From Episyrphus balteatus (Eukaryota > Arthropoda > Insecta > Diptera > Syrphidae): DNA of 64,000 nucleotides. The stretch is from NCBI RefSeq assembly GCF_945859705.1, contig NC_079138.1, positions 8,324,874 to 8,388,873 on the forward strand. The letters run 5' to 3'. The notes below the pieces were generated by a model, which worked only from the letters and a program-made list of their open reading frames with translations, had not been told where the DNA came from and ran no database searches. Below are positions 21,671-32,212 of the stretch, piece by piece. The position numbers were made by a program, and so were the translations under genes. Position 1 is the stretch's first letter, and every line of letters starts with the position of its first letter.

Positions 21671-24600
21671 TTATAGTCGACAAACCCGGAAGGTTTCATC
21701 GGCGAAGATGGCTAGACTTGAAGCCGTTTCTCGTGTGAGGAGAACTTGACTGAAGTCCCAAGCATCATCAACCAACTCAATACCCATTGCAGCAAGATCC
21801 CTGCAGTGAGCATATCGCGGACACTCAGTGAGCACATGCCTCCAATTCTCCCTGTCAGCTCCACACGCACACTCAGCCGACATAGCCAAGGTCCTCTCAT
21901 GCAAATATGCATTAAGGGAACCATGTCCAGTCATCAAAAATCCCATGAATAATGAGAAGTCAAGGCATTCACGTTCACACGCAACCCTGACGTCTGGAAG
22001 AAAGCTGAAAGTAGCTCTCCCCTTCTCGCTCTCTGCCCAACGAGTCTGCCATCTAGAGAAGACACACTCTCTAAGCAGAACTTTCCTTGCAGAAAGACTC
22101 ATGCCACCCGTACCCAAACATTCATCCCAGTCTGTTGCCGAGAGTGACCATTGCCTCCGTAGCCTGAAAGCAATGCCTTTACGCATCACCTCCAGGTCAA
22201 GTGGAGGCACACCTGCTAAAACTTGTAAGGCCTCCGTAGATACAGTATGGCATACACGAAGTGAACCAAGGAGCATAATCCTCTCAGTACTGAGGATTAG
22301 CCTTCTTCCTTCCACTGACTTGACACAGCCGTACCATATAGATGCACCAAATGTTGCGCAAGCAACAAGTAGTCCATTATATACAGTACGACGTGCAGCC
22401 CCAGAAAGGCCCCAATTACACTTCAGTACCCTGTTTACTGTGGGCACAAGAGAGGTGAGCTTAGACCTCATCTGGTGTAGGTGGGGAAGAAAATTCAACC
22501 TCTCTCCTATGGTGATCCCAAGATACCTGACCTTCGTTACATATTTTAGTCCCACCTCGCCAACCTTAACACACGGTGGTCGCCTCAAGGACAATTTGCC
22601 TTTAAGCAGCATGATTGCTGTCTTTTCAACAGCAATGTCCACCCCAACACCCGCACCCCAAGTGCCAACCATGCGCATGACCTCCATGCTTCTTGTTTCA
22701 AGCGAGAGACGATTCTCGCCCTCAACAAGAACAAGAAGATCATCCGCATAGGCAATACACTTGCAATATGGCTGCCAGGATGAAAGTTGCTGAAGCAGGG
22801 TGTCCATCATAAGGTTCCATATATATGGACCACCGACAGATCCCTGCGGACAGCCTCTCTCAACATCAATTGAAACCGAATCAATAGGGCTGACAACATG
22901 AGCGGTCCTATCAGAGAAATAGCTACTCCATATTCCAACTTCACAACAACCAACATCAACAAGCCTGCGCTTAACCACAGACCAGTCAAGGTAATCAAAC
23001 GCGCCCTTGAAGTCAATAAAAATTCCCAGAACGTACTTGCTACTGGCACTTTCTACGCAACTCAAAACGTGGGACCATGCATCTTCAACACTGCAACCAG
23101 GTTTAAAACCAAACTGGAATGGACACTGCTGAGGAACGCTCTCCATTAGTCTGTCAACCAAGACTCTTTCAAGCACTTTTCCAAGTACTGGAAGGAGACT
23201 GATTCCACGATAGGATCTAGGATTAGTCCTGACCCTATCGGTAGACTTCAGAAGAATCGTCACCTTAGCAGATTTCCATTCCAGGGGAAAATAATTTTCC
23301 CTGAAACAGCTCGAGTACAAAGCCATCAGGTATTCGGGGATTGCCGCCCAGATGGCTTTCACCATCCCACCAGTCAAACCATCGAATCCTGGTGACTTTT
23401 TCGATTTAAGTCTAGCAATGGCAGAGTCAATTTCTCCTTCCCTTACCATGGGAGCAGATTCATACGAGTCCACAAATGGACCTTCACGATCAGCCCCCCT
23501 GGGAAAGAAGGACTTCATTAAGGCAGTTACAGAGTCATTCCATGATGTGTGGACAAGCCCCCCATCATGAATGGACCCTATCTCCAAAGATTTCCTCCCC
23601 CGACAAACACGGTAGAGATGACCCCAAGGGTCATCACGGTGCTCCTCGGCGAAGGACTTCCATTCATCATTCTTAGTTTGGGTCAACAGCCTTTTGTATT
23701 CAGCCATAGCCCGCCTTAAGTCAAGCTTTGACTGATCCAAGTCCGTAGACCCAATTCGCCTGCAGGTTTGAAACCTCTTACGAAGTCTCTTCACATGCAG
23801 GCGCATGGCTTGGAGCTCGTTTGTCCACCACCTGACCCTCTTTGGATTTACCTTACGGATTCTCCTAAAGAGCCGGTCGTTAACATCCCATACGCAACCA
23901 TTTAGCATAGCAACCTTGTCGTCAACCCCCAAACTTTGAAAGGCTTCAAGTGGCACAGACATGACTCCTCTTGCAACTTCGGACTGGTATAGTCTCCAGT
24001 CAACGTCGTGCAAATGCCAGCTCTTCACATCCAATACAACTCCTACATTCGGATTGCTAACAGGAGGAGTAATCTCAACCTGCAAGAGGCTGTGATCACT
24101 CAAACCTTCACCTCCCCGAATGCTCCAGCGGAAGTCAAAGATGCGAACAGCCGGCAGATTTGCCAGAGTCACATCTATGTCACTGTGCCCGTTTGGACCG
24201 TCAAACGTGTATAGGTCACTCGGTTCATTGAGAACAACCAAGCGATTCTCGATAATGAGTTCACTTAACAGCCTTCCCCTGCGGGCACTGTGAGACATGG
24301 ACACAAGCAGGAGAGACTGCATTAGCGTCCATACCAAAAATCGCAGGCACATTCCCAGCAAGCCGAACCAACCTACCAAGGTATGCCAAGTATGGTTCAA
24401 TGTCAAGGGCATGCTTAAAGTAAAGACTACATAAAAGCAGTCTACCAAAGCTACCCTCAACATTCACGCACACTCCCCATTCACTAGAATCAACAAGTGA
24501 GCATACGGTATTAACATCGTTCACGACAATAGCAGCATGACCACTAGTGTCCGTGAACGAGCGCATAAATGCAGGGATGCCCTTAACTTGCCCATTGACA

Positions 24601-24716
24601 AGAAAGGGCTCCTGCAGTAACGCAAAGCTAAACCGCATGCTGGATAAAATCTGTCCCAAATCACACATGACTGCCCAAGCATGTTGGCAGTTAAATTGTA
24701 ATAATTTAACTGCCAT
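21671..24716 (-). pseudogene. R1-like LINE ORF2: endonuclease and reverse transcriptase
   Basis: Nicks target DNA and reverse-transcribes the LINE RNA. The start is the ATG at 24716 (MAVKLLQFNCQHAW), 1 nt past the ORF1 stop, suggesting coupled translation. The N-terminal APE endonuclease has LLQEPF, GMDANAVSP and later SDIDVTLA and SDHSLLQ. RT motifs: YRGISLLPVLGKVLE, FGFKPGC, IFIDFKGAFDYLD, GCPQGSVGGP, and the catalytic YADD in IAYADDLLVL. The C-terminus has a CxC...HxxxxC knuckle (CACGADRENWRHVLTEC). Span corresponds to about 1015 codons, the usual R1 length, and no RNase H is seen. A single 1-nt shift near 24290-24310, just after DANAVSP, breaks it into two frames. Assignment to R1/Waldo-type LINEs is by motif only. 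Confidence 0.88.
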
Positions 24717-24717
24717 T

Positions 24718-26475
24718 TTAATGCCTGGCACCCGCTCTTGCCACTGCCGCAGCATAGACAGGACAGTCCATGCTTAACATAAAGTGTCCTGCCGGGCTTC
24801 CCCTAAAGTCGCAATCACGACAATGGATCGCATTGCCGCAATCCCGTTTAGAGTGACCCGACTGTCCACAACGCAAACACACAGACTGAGTCTGCTTACA
24901 CCTATTGACAAAGTGGTCCAGCCCAAGGCAGCGATTACACCACTGAACCAAAGGTTTCTCTTTAACGGGAAACGAAAAGTGTTTTATATAACACCTCCCG
25001 TCTCCCAACAAGAAACCTCCAGCCCGAGGGGAGCACTCAAGAACAACATTTAGTCGTCCTTCCCCAACTTTCCAAGGAGCCAAGAGCGAAACCTCCCGTT
25101 GAAACTCTTTTGAGGTAAGCTTGCATAAGTTCAACTTATGCAGCTCACCCAAAAATTCCTCTGGAGAAATTCGTTTCTCCACACCCTGAACCAAAAGAGA
25201 CATACCCTTCCTGGATTCAGCAGATAGACCAACCTCCTCAAACTTTTTATGCCCAAGGAACGTGTTCCGCTCGGCTAAAGAGGGCATGCAGACAACAACA
25301 CCCCCCTGTTTGCCAGGGCGCACAGTATGCACCCTGACACCCACCGCAGGCACAAGCTCATCCACCACCCTCCTCTTTACTTCTGCAGGGGTGTCATTTT
25401 TCCTCCCTTTGACCACCAACGACCACGTCTCAGTTGGCTTAGTGGCTTCAACATCAGGTAGTGAAACCTGTGTTTTCACCACCAAACCACTAGAGACCGC
25501 AGCCGACCTGTCAATTTGGGTGAACGAAGGACGTTCAGCCACCTCTACGCCAACAGGAACACCTAAGGATCTGGCAGGCCCACTTGGCCCAGCAGGTCCC
25601 TGGATTCCATTTTCAGGCTTCCTAGCTATAACAGAAGCTCCACTTTCAATTCTCCCCCTGAGCCTCTCGTTTACGCCCGTCAGCCCCATGATCAAGGATT
25701 CATATTTGGACGCTACATTTACAATACGGCTGCCAGCTTCAGGGAAACTAGCCACCAAACCCACGAGATCAATTTTAATCTCTGCACATCTTGCCATAAC
25801 GTTGGCCAGAGTCAAACTTTCATCAAGGCTCCCACCCACACCAGACAAGGCGACAGAGCCGCCTGCAGTCACCCCCACAGAAGGGGAGATAGCTTGTTTA
25901 TTCTTATTGGGCTTGTCCCCAGCACCAGCTACCTTCGCAGGAGCAGCAACCCTATCTACCTTTGGCACCGCAGCCACACCTGAAGCTCCTTTTGAAGCTC
26001 CAGATGGAGGCAACACCACCTTAGAGGCAACCAAGGGCACCGCTCCCCCGAAACCAGCTGTCACCACAGGCTCATCCATAAGGTTAACAAGAACCCCCAT
26101 CTTCTGTGCGGGCAACCCGCCAGCAGTATCCCCCAAAGAGGAAGGAGGAGGAGAAACCTCTACTATAAATTTCTTCTTGTCTAAGGAATCCGATACCTCC
26201 GACGAGTTAGCCTTAGCAATCTCGCGGACATTCCTCTTCCTTCGACCCTTAACTACCGTGAAATCGTCCGTATCCATGGCAGAATCATCAACCACAGACG
26301 AATCAGAAACAACTCTCTTCTTTGACTTTTTTGACTTCTTCTTGTTTGGGTTAGTCATAACCACCTTTATCTCGGTATCTCTAATGAGATAGCTTTCTTT
26401 TATCTGAGGTTTAAGGAAAACCCCATCCTCACTCTCACAATCGGAGGTGATTCCGATCAATTTGTCCTCAGACAT
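24718..26475 (-). CDS. R1-like LINE ORF1, gag-like RNA-binding protein
   Basis: 585 residues, uninterrupted. Binds LINE RNA in the ribonucleoprotein needed for retrotransposition. N-terminus MSEDKLIGITSDCESEDG, then a basic Lys-rich tract (PNKKKSKKSKKR), Ala/Gly/Val/Pro-rich linkers, the conserved MARCAEIKIDLVGLVASF block, and about residues 490-570 with three zinc knuckles: CNRCLGLDHFVNRC, CLRCGQSGHSKRDC and CRDCDF...HFMLSMDC. Ends ARAGARH. The intact frame suggests this copy is young. Confidence 0.87.
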   Translation of the reverse strand: MSEDKLIGITSDCESEDGVFLKPQIKESYLIRDTEIKVVMTNPNKKKSKKSKKRVVSDSSVVDDSAMDTDDFTVVKGRRKRNVREIAKANSSEVSDSLDKKKFIVEVSPPPSSLGDTAGGLPAQKMGVLVNLMDEPVVTAGFGGAVPLVASKVVLPPSGASKGASGVAAVPKVDRVAAPAKVAGAGDKPNKNKQAISPSVGVTAGGSVALSGVGGSLDESLTLANVMARCAEIKIDLVGLVASFPEAGSRIVNVASKYESLIMGLTGVNERLRGRIESGASVIARKPENGIQGPAGPSGPARSLGVPVGVEVAERPSFTQIDRSAAVSSGLVVKTQVSLPDVEATKPTETWSLVVKGRKNDTPAEVKRRVVDELVPAVGVRVHTVRPGKQGGVVVCMPSLAERNTFLGHKKFEEVGLSAESRKGMSLLVQGVEKRISPEEFLGELHKLNLCKLTSKEFQREVSLLAPWKVGEGRLNVVLECSPRAGGFLLGDGRCYIKHFSFPVKEKPLVQWCNRCLGLDHFVNRCKQTQSVCLRCGQSGHSKRDCGNAIHCRDCDFRGSPAGHFMLSMDCPVYAAAVARAGARH

Positions 26476-27192
26476 CTTAACATCAACACCACTTTAAAAA
26501 AATACATTTTCAAAAGTGGCAACCGTAAAAATAATTTTGCCTCAGTTGGCAACAATCAACCGAAAAAAATTTTGAAATTTTTTTTCAAAAAATTTTACCT
26601 CAGTTGGCAATTATGGTCAACAATAAAAACCAAATTTTGCCGAGGGTGGCAACAGTGGTGACAATATTATAAAATATTGCCTAACCAAAGTCAACCAATC
26701 AGAAAATTACCGATATGTGGCGAAATTTTAAAACTATTGAAAAAATATTTATTCAACCAATGAAAATTAAGTTTATAAAAAAAAGAGTAAATGAAGAAAA
26801 AAATATTGAAATAGCAAATGAAAATTAAGTTTATAAAATAAATGAAAATGAAAAGCAACAACCCACGCGATTGGTGGGTTGGAAATTTGGAAAATTAAGA
26901 GTAATGAAAATAGCCAATGAAAATTAATGTTATAAAAAATAAAAGAAAAAAGAGAAAATAATAAAAAAACTCACGTGATTGGTGGATACCAAAGCAACCA
27001 CCAAGAATCACTCGAATTAAAAAGAAAAATTAAATTAAAATTAAAAAATCGCACAAATCTATCTAAACACAACCAATAATCAAATCGTTAACCGTAATCA
27101 AAACAAAGCCAAATCAACCGAATCAAACCGAATCACAAATCACTATCTCTTCAAAAAATTAAAAAAACCGCACCACAATCGAAACACGTCCT

Positions 27193-27992
27193 TTCACATC
27201 AAAGCTACTAAGTCGAGTCGAACGTAAGGGAGCAAACAAACGTGCTCTCAAAAATGTTTAATTGTTTGAGCACTTTCCTGACTGGTAATGCTCCTGCTTC
27301 AACTCCTTCGCCACCACCGCCGGTCGCAAAATAAAGTGTTTGTCCAACCACAGAATATTTTTGTAAACAAAACTGAAGTACCTTTTTTTTTATGTGAACC
27401 CGCCAGAACTACGAGGAGCAACTGAAGGCTCCATTAAAGAGGAGCCAGAATGACCCTCTAGGCGACCTCTGAGTCGCTCATTGACTCCAGAGAGTCCCAT
27501 GACAAGGGCTTCATACTTTGAGGAGAGCTCTACAATCTTGCTTCCTAACTCAGGGCAGCTTGAGATTAGGCCAACCATGTCAACCTTAATCTCAGCACAC
27601 CTTGCCAAAACACTGGCAAGATTTAGAGTCACTTCAAAACTCTTACCAGGCACGGCGGCTTTAAAGCTGCCCTGAGCTCCAGACACCTCCTTCTTATTCT
27701 GACTCTTGTCAGATACAGGCATCTTAGGGCATTTGGCAGCCAACAAATTAAGAGCTGAGTCCACCGGAGAAGTCTCCACCAATGAAGGAGCCACTGCAGC
27801 CAGATCTTCCTTAGGAGATCCAACCTGAGGCCCTCCCACCACAGAGGACTCCACCGGGGGAGTCATCACACCATTTGCAATTCCGGCTGCATACCACCCT
27901 CCTCAGAAGAAGGAGGTGCCTCAAAAACAAAATCTTTCCCACAACATCGGGGTTGGAGTTTCCCGATTCACCCCCATCCTTGACAACGCTAC
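27193..27992 (-). mobile_element. R1-like LINE copy C, ORF1-only derivative
   Basis: Upstream of copy B in the same orientation. ORF1 fragment, then the tail TTCACATAAAAAAAAAGG to GCGACCGGCG shared with copy A, then a 3' end differing from A and B (about 27320-27225) and the conserved GCTCCCTTACG. It is interrupted at 27993 by other DNA. Confidence 0.65.
27404..27990 (-). pseudogene. LINE ORF1 fragment (copy C)
   Basis: Closely matches the middle of copy A ORF1 (SPVDSALNLLAAKCPK, ARCAEIKVDMVGLISSC, NERLRGRLEGHSGSSLMEPS). Frame changes near 27880 separate the N-terminal remnant. It ends at 27404, where it joins the shared tail. Confidence 0.75.
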
Positions 27993-29152
27993 ACGGAGAA
28001 AAAATAAGGTATGAACCACCTTATTTCTGGTAAATTTAACTTTAATGTAAAGTTTAAATAGGAATTACTCCCCAATAAAATGGAATTTACCTTACTTTTC
28101 TAGTAAATTTATAGCTTATGATTAACTTTACAGTAAAGCCTTTTTTTGTATGAATTTCTAATAGAAATTACTAGAAAGTTAGGTACACATTTTTCCTTAC
28201 TATAGGGCTAAAAATACTGATTTTTAAAGTAAATTGAACTTCTCTATGGAAGGTATATAATTTAGTTACAGATTGGATCAAATAAAGTCAATTTCATTTT
28301 TATTAATGACATTTTTCTAAATAAAATTGTATGTATTTATCTTACAAAAATTAAAATAAAAAAGGTAATTTTTGTAATTATTGAAAAACATAACTAGGTA
28401 ACACGAACTTAATCCTCAAAGCTATTTAGAAGTAAGTAACGTATGACCCTGTTATGTTTTTCAATAATTACATAAATTACCTAGTTTATTATAATTTTTG
28501 TAAGATGCAAACAAACGATTTTATTTTGGAAAATATCATCAATAAAAATGAAATTGACTTTATTTGATCCAATTTTTTTCTAATTCTTCATGAATTAATT
28601 AGATTGAATGATGTTAATGCATATGGAATGGATACTCCTATATAATTCTAACACAAGAAAAAAATTTGCTATCCGTAATTACGGAGCCAATAATAACACA
28701 TAAAAGAACACAAAAAGAAATGAAAACATTTCACTTTTAAATGAAAAACACAAATGGGAAAAGAAATTTTTACATTTTATTTCTTTATTAATTATTCCGC
28801 ACCCGGACACCTAAAAGCTTTGACAAAAAAAAAAATATCCAAAACAAATGGAAAACAAAATGGCAGACTTTTCAATGACAGCAATTAAGAGTTATTACTA
28901 TGTATAGGGGAAAATTCCTAGAATTAGGTAATATTATTACCTTAGTGTAAGGTAAAACTTATTCATAGAATAGTTTAATTTGTAAAATATGTTTTACTAG
29001 AATCTTAAAGTGAAAAGAGTCATACACTTTTTTTGATGAAGGTTTATTTAACTCTACGTATAGAAAATATTGCTACTCGTAAGGTATATATACTACTTTA
29101 TTTTGTTCACCATAATTTTCTTGTAAAAATTACTTTACGGAGCCAATAAATA
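27993..29152. mobile_element. A+T-rich palindromic insertion
   Basis: It interrupts LINE copy C ORF1 at CACGGAGAAAAAATAAGG. 28272-28400 is inversely repeated at 28440-28572 (GGATCAAATAAAGTCAATTT core), and short GGTAA-type motifs recur. The right boundary is unclear; ACGGAGCCAATAA occurs near 29137 and 28684. Non-coding. Confidence 0.45.
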
Positions 29153-29864
29153 ATAGAGGAAGGAATACCTAGAGAGCCGACTCGTACCCCCCTTACCTAA
29201 AACACCCGCAAATTTAATTTCAGATAATCTCTCTTATTTTTCTCTTGTTTTCCTATCTGTGAATACGTGTGAAAAGTACAACATTATATATATATTCTTA
29301 TAGTACTCTCATGAAGTAGAATTTTTTATTTTGCGTCGCCACCGCTGCGATCGCTAGTTTATTTTATGTTTAAACCTTATGCAGAAAATTGAAGTGCAGA
29401 TCTACCAAAAGATGTCGCTAAAGTATTTTCATGGATTGATAGTACTATAGAAATATATATACAATGAGTACAATTCGTTTAATACCTTCCTTTCACCAGT
29501 AGATGTCCTCACAAATTTTGAATTTAAACATGATTTTGGTTTGTACATGAACTTGAATAGCTCAAATAGCTCACTCCAGACACCCACCTTTCAATAAATA
29601 TGTACAGAAATAAAAAAAAAGGTTCGTGTTTTGAATTTATTATATTATTTTTTTATGAATTAATTCCTCTACTGAGCACTTAAATTGTTTTTAATTGTTT
29701 TGAGCACAACTCCACAGTCCACAGTTGAATGTGTTGGTGCCATTTAAAATGCACGGGAAAACTACCACATATAAGCACTGTGGAGTTTTTCCTCTCATTA
29801 CAGCTTGTAGGGTGGAAGAGAAAAACCAACCGAAGTCGCGTCTCTAGGTATTCCTTCCTCTATG
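29153..29864 (-). mobile_element. Reversed LINE derivative with nested TIR element
   Basis: Reverse-oriented relative of 9495..12349: same termini (ATAGAGGAAGGAATACCTAG at the left, its complement at the right), same LINE 3' UTR and the same insertion at the same site (29282..29466). The terminal 35-bp piece with CGAAGTCGCG is in the opposite orientation relative to the copy at 9495. Confidence 0.65.
29275..29473. mobile_element. 185-bp TIR element, 7-bp duplication
   Basis: Element 29282..29466, same family as 252..438 and 9870..12200. Flanked by AGTACAA on both sides (29275-29281, 29467-29473). Interior GGTGGCGACGC-type sequence matches 12122-12200. Non-autonomous. Confidence 0.75.
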
Positions 29865-30275
29865 GACAAAAATTCCTGACCGCTTTCCAAATTCCCTGAC
29901 ATTCCCTGACCCAAATTGTGTTCCCTGACTTTCCAGTTTAGCGGACACCATGTTATAATTTTAATCTCGCTGGGTTCATAGTTCTCCAACGTATCTGCCT
30001 CACACTAGTGATCCACTAGCACTGATTTCGATTATCAATAATAAGAAAATTACGAGTAAAATTTAATTTTACCAAGAAAAACTTTCTTCGAGTACAAATA
30101 AGTTTAGATCAGTTTCAGCAATACATAATTCAGTTGATCGGGAACACGGGAACCCATAACATTCAAAAACGTCGCATTAAGAATAAAGAATCTACCAAGA
30201 AAATCCATTTTTTGCAGAAGCGATGGTGTCTCGTTATGGGAAATACCATAAACCGTTTTATGGGAGTACCCATAT
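29865..30275. repeat. Spacer with TTCCCTGAC tandem motif
   Basis: 29870-29945 contains about five TTCCTGAC or TTCCCTGAC units. The rest is unassigned. Confidence 0.5.
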
Positions 30276-31488
30276 ACTCCAGTCAAAGCGTCGGAAAAAA
30301 GGGCCTCACCTTGTGCAGAGAGGCACTGTGAGTTTTTATTTCATGGATCGATAGGGGTATATTTAAAAGGCTTAAACCCAATTTCTCACCACCTGATCAT
30401 TTTTTTTAGCGGAGTTATTCACAAAAATGCATTTTTGGGATATTTTACTTCTAAGCTAATATCTTTGCTCCAGATTGTCGTAGACCAAAAAATAAACATA
30501 CATTCTCTTCCTTATAATATTTTCTATCGTTGTATGTAATTTCATTGTATTTAAGTGAGTAAATACAAAATGGCAGCCATTTAAAGTAGAATTCTTGTTG
30601 TTAAAAAAAAAAACATTTTTGTCATTATTTCGAAAGAAGCTTATATAATGATTGACATTTTTCTAACCTATGATTTTTGACACCCACCCCACTTTTTCGC
30701 CCACCCACCCCCTTTCCCCCAATTTTTTTGTGGGCAATTTATTTTTTCCCTTTCATATACCATTTATCCAAAATTTTCCCACCACCCTTATGCTGCTAAT
30801 AATTTGTTCAACTTTTGCCTTCTGAAAACCGGATTGGCACTGGTCTATAAACAAAAAAACGTCTTTGACTTAATATTACTTATTTTTTATTTGTTTCAAC
30901 AAAAATAATGTACACTAAATCGATAGAAAATGTTGTAATGAATAATAAATGGCTTTATTTTTTGTCGTAGGACACTCTGAAGCCGAGTTATTCACAAAAA
31001 ACGATATTTTTGGGTGTTTTCGCACCGGTTTTGCATGCGTTCATTTATCAATTGCTCGGCCGTCTTTGGTGATAAAGAGCTGATTTTTTCTGTAAAATGC
31101 AGGACATGAATAGGGCTACAAAATAGATTAGAAAAATGTCAATCATTATATAAGCTTCTTTCGAAATAATGACAAAAATGTTTTTTTTTTTAACAACAAG
31201 AATTTGACTTTAAATGGCTGCCATTTTGTATTTACTCACTCAAATACAATGAAATTACATACAACGATAGAAAATATTATAAGGAAGAGAATGTATGTTT
31301 ATTTTTTGGTCTACGACAATCTGGAGCAAAGATATTAGCTTAGAAGTAAAATATCCCAAAAAATGCATTTTTGTGAATAACTCCGCTAAAAAGAATGATC
31401 AGATGGTGAGAAATTGGTTTTAAGCCTGTCGATCCATGCCATGAAATAAAAACTGAAAGTGCCTCTCAGCGCAAGGCTTTGACTGGAG
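30276..31488. mobile_element. Foldback element with about 370-390-bp arms
   Basis: Left arm about 30276-30664 and right arm about 31122-31488 are reverse complements (CTCCAGTCAAAGC outward, TTAGAAAAATGTCAATCAT inward). The core has C-rich CACCCACCCC sequence and TTTTGTCGTAG-type motifs. No coding capacity; superfamily unknown. Confidence 0.7.
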
Positions 31489-32189
31489 TAATAGCAGCAC
31501 GACAACCTATAGTTTCCATTTCAAAATGTATATTAAAATAAAATATGTATATGCATAGTTCTCAACGATTCGATAGAGGAGTTTTTTTTATTGTTATCCA
31601 AATCAAAAAATTAATCGGATCAATACTAAACAAAACTTTGAAACACAAATATTATCAGTTCTGTTTTTGTATTATTAAATGCTTTAGCTACTGAGTGAAC
31701 TTAAATATGACAACACTTTCTCTTTTGATTTATTTATCAAATATTACACATACTTTGAGCTTTAAATATATAGATTTAATAAATTATCTTTACAAATAAA
31801 ATTAAATCACTATTAAAGACCTGGCTTAGGGTCTTTACAATAGAATTTTTTCTAACTAAATTTAAAATTTACAAAACAATATAATAAATCTATATTTTCT
31901 ATGTACAATGAGTTTTACTTATGTTTATATTCTTTTAAACAAATAAAAGTTATTCGCTAGATAGAATCAAAAATTAATTGAAATGGTGTAGTTTTAAACT
32001 ACCTGGGTAGTGAGGAAATTAAGTTATGAATTCTTAATTTTAGATTTTGATTTGTTTTTTTTTTTTTTTTCTTTTTTTTTTAATATATTTGATGTTAATG
32101 TACATGGAGTTTCCTCTTTCATTTTTTTTTAAATAGTTGTAATGTTTTCTTAGTATAAGAATCAATCATTAATAAAATTGATGTTGTGT
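31489..32189. other. Region downstream of Lap1
   Basis: A+T-rich, with a long T-run at 32046-32082. It may include Lap1 3' UTR. No other feature seen. Confidence 0.4.
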
Positions 32190-32195
32190 TTTATT
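32190..32195 (-). promoter_or_regulatory. Candidate poly(A) signal of Lap1
   Basis: AATAAA on the minus strand, 18 bases past the Lap1 stop codon. It would give a very short 3' UTR, so a more distal site is equally possible. Confidence 0.35.
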
Positions 32196-32212
32196 TGTTG
32201 ACATTTTTATGA

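Larger units (their letters stand above)
20236..27192 (-). mobile_element. R1-clade LINE copy B, nearly complete
   Basis: About 7-kb non-LTR retrotransposon: 5' UTR (about 27192-26476), ORF1 (26475-24718), ORF2 (24716-21671), a long 3' UTR (21670-20236) ending CACCGTGGGATAAGCC and CTCCCTTACG. It is less A+T-rich than its surroundings. It lies head to tail between copy C and copy A with no other DNA between. One frameshift in ORF2 is the only coding lesion I can see. Confidence 0.8.

Noticed and set aside
21828..22751. 307-codon plus-strand frame
   Set aside because: It lies antisense to the LINE reverse transcriptase and has no recognisable domain; a shadow of the coding strand.
25262..26392. 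376-codon plus-strand frame
   Set aside because: Antisense to LINE ORF1; low-complexity Thr/Pro/Ser composition mirrors the coding strand.
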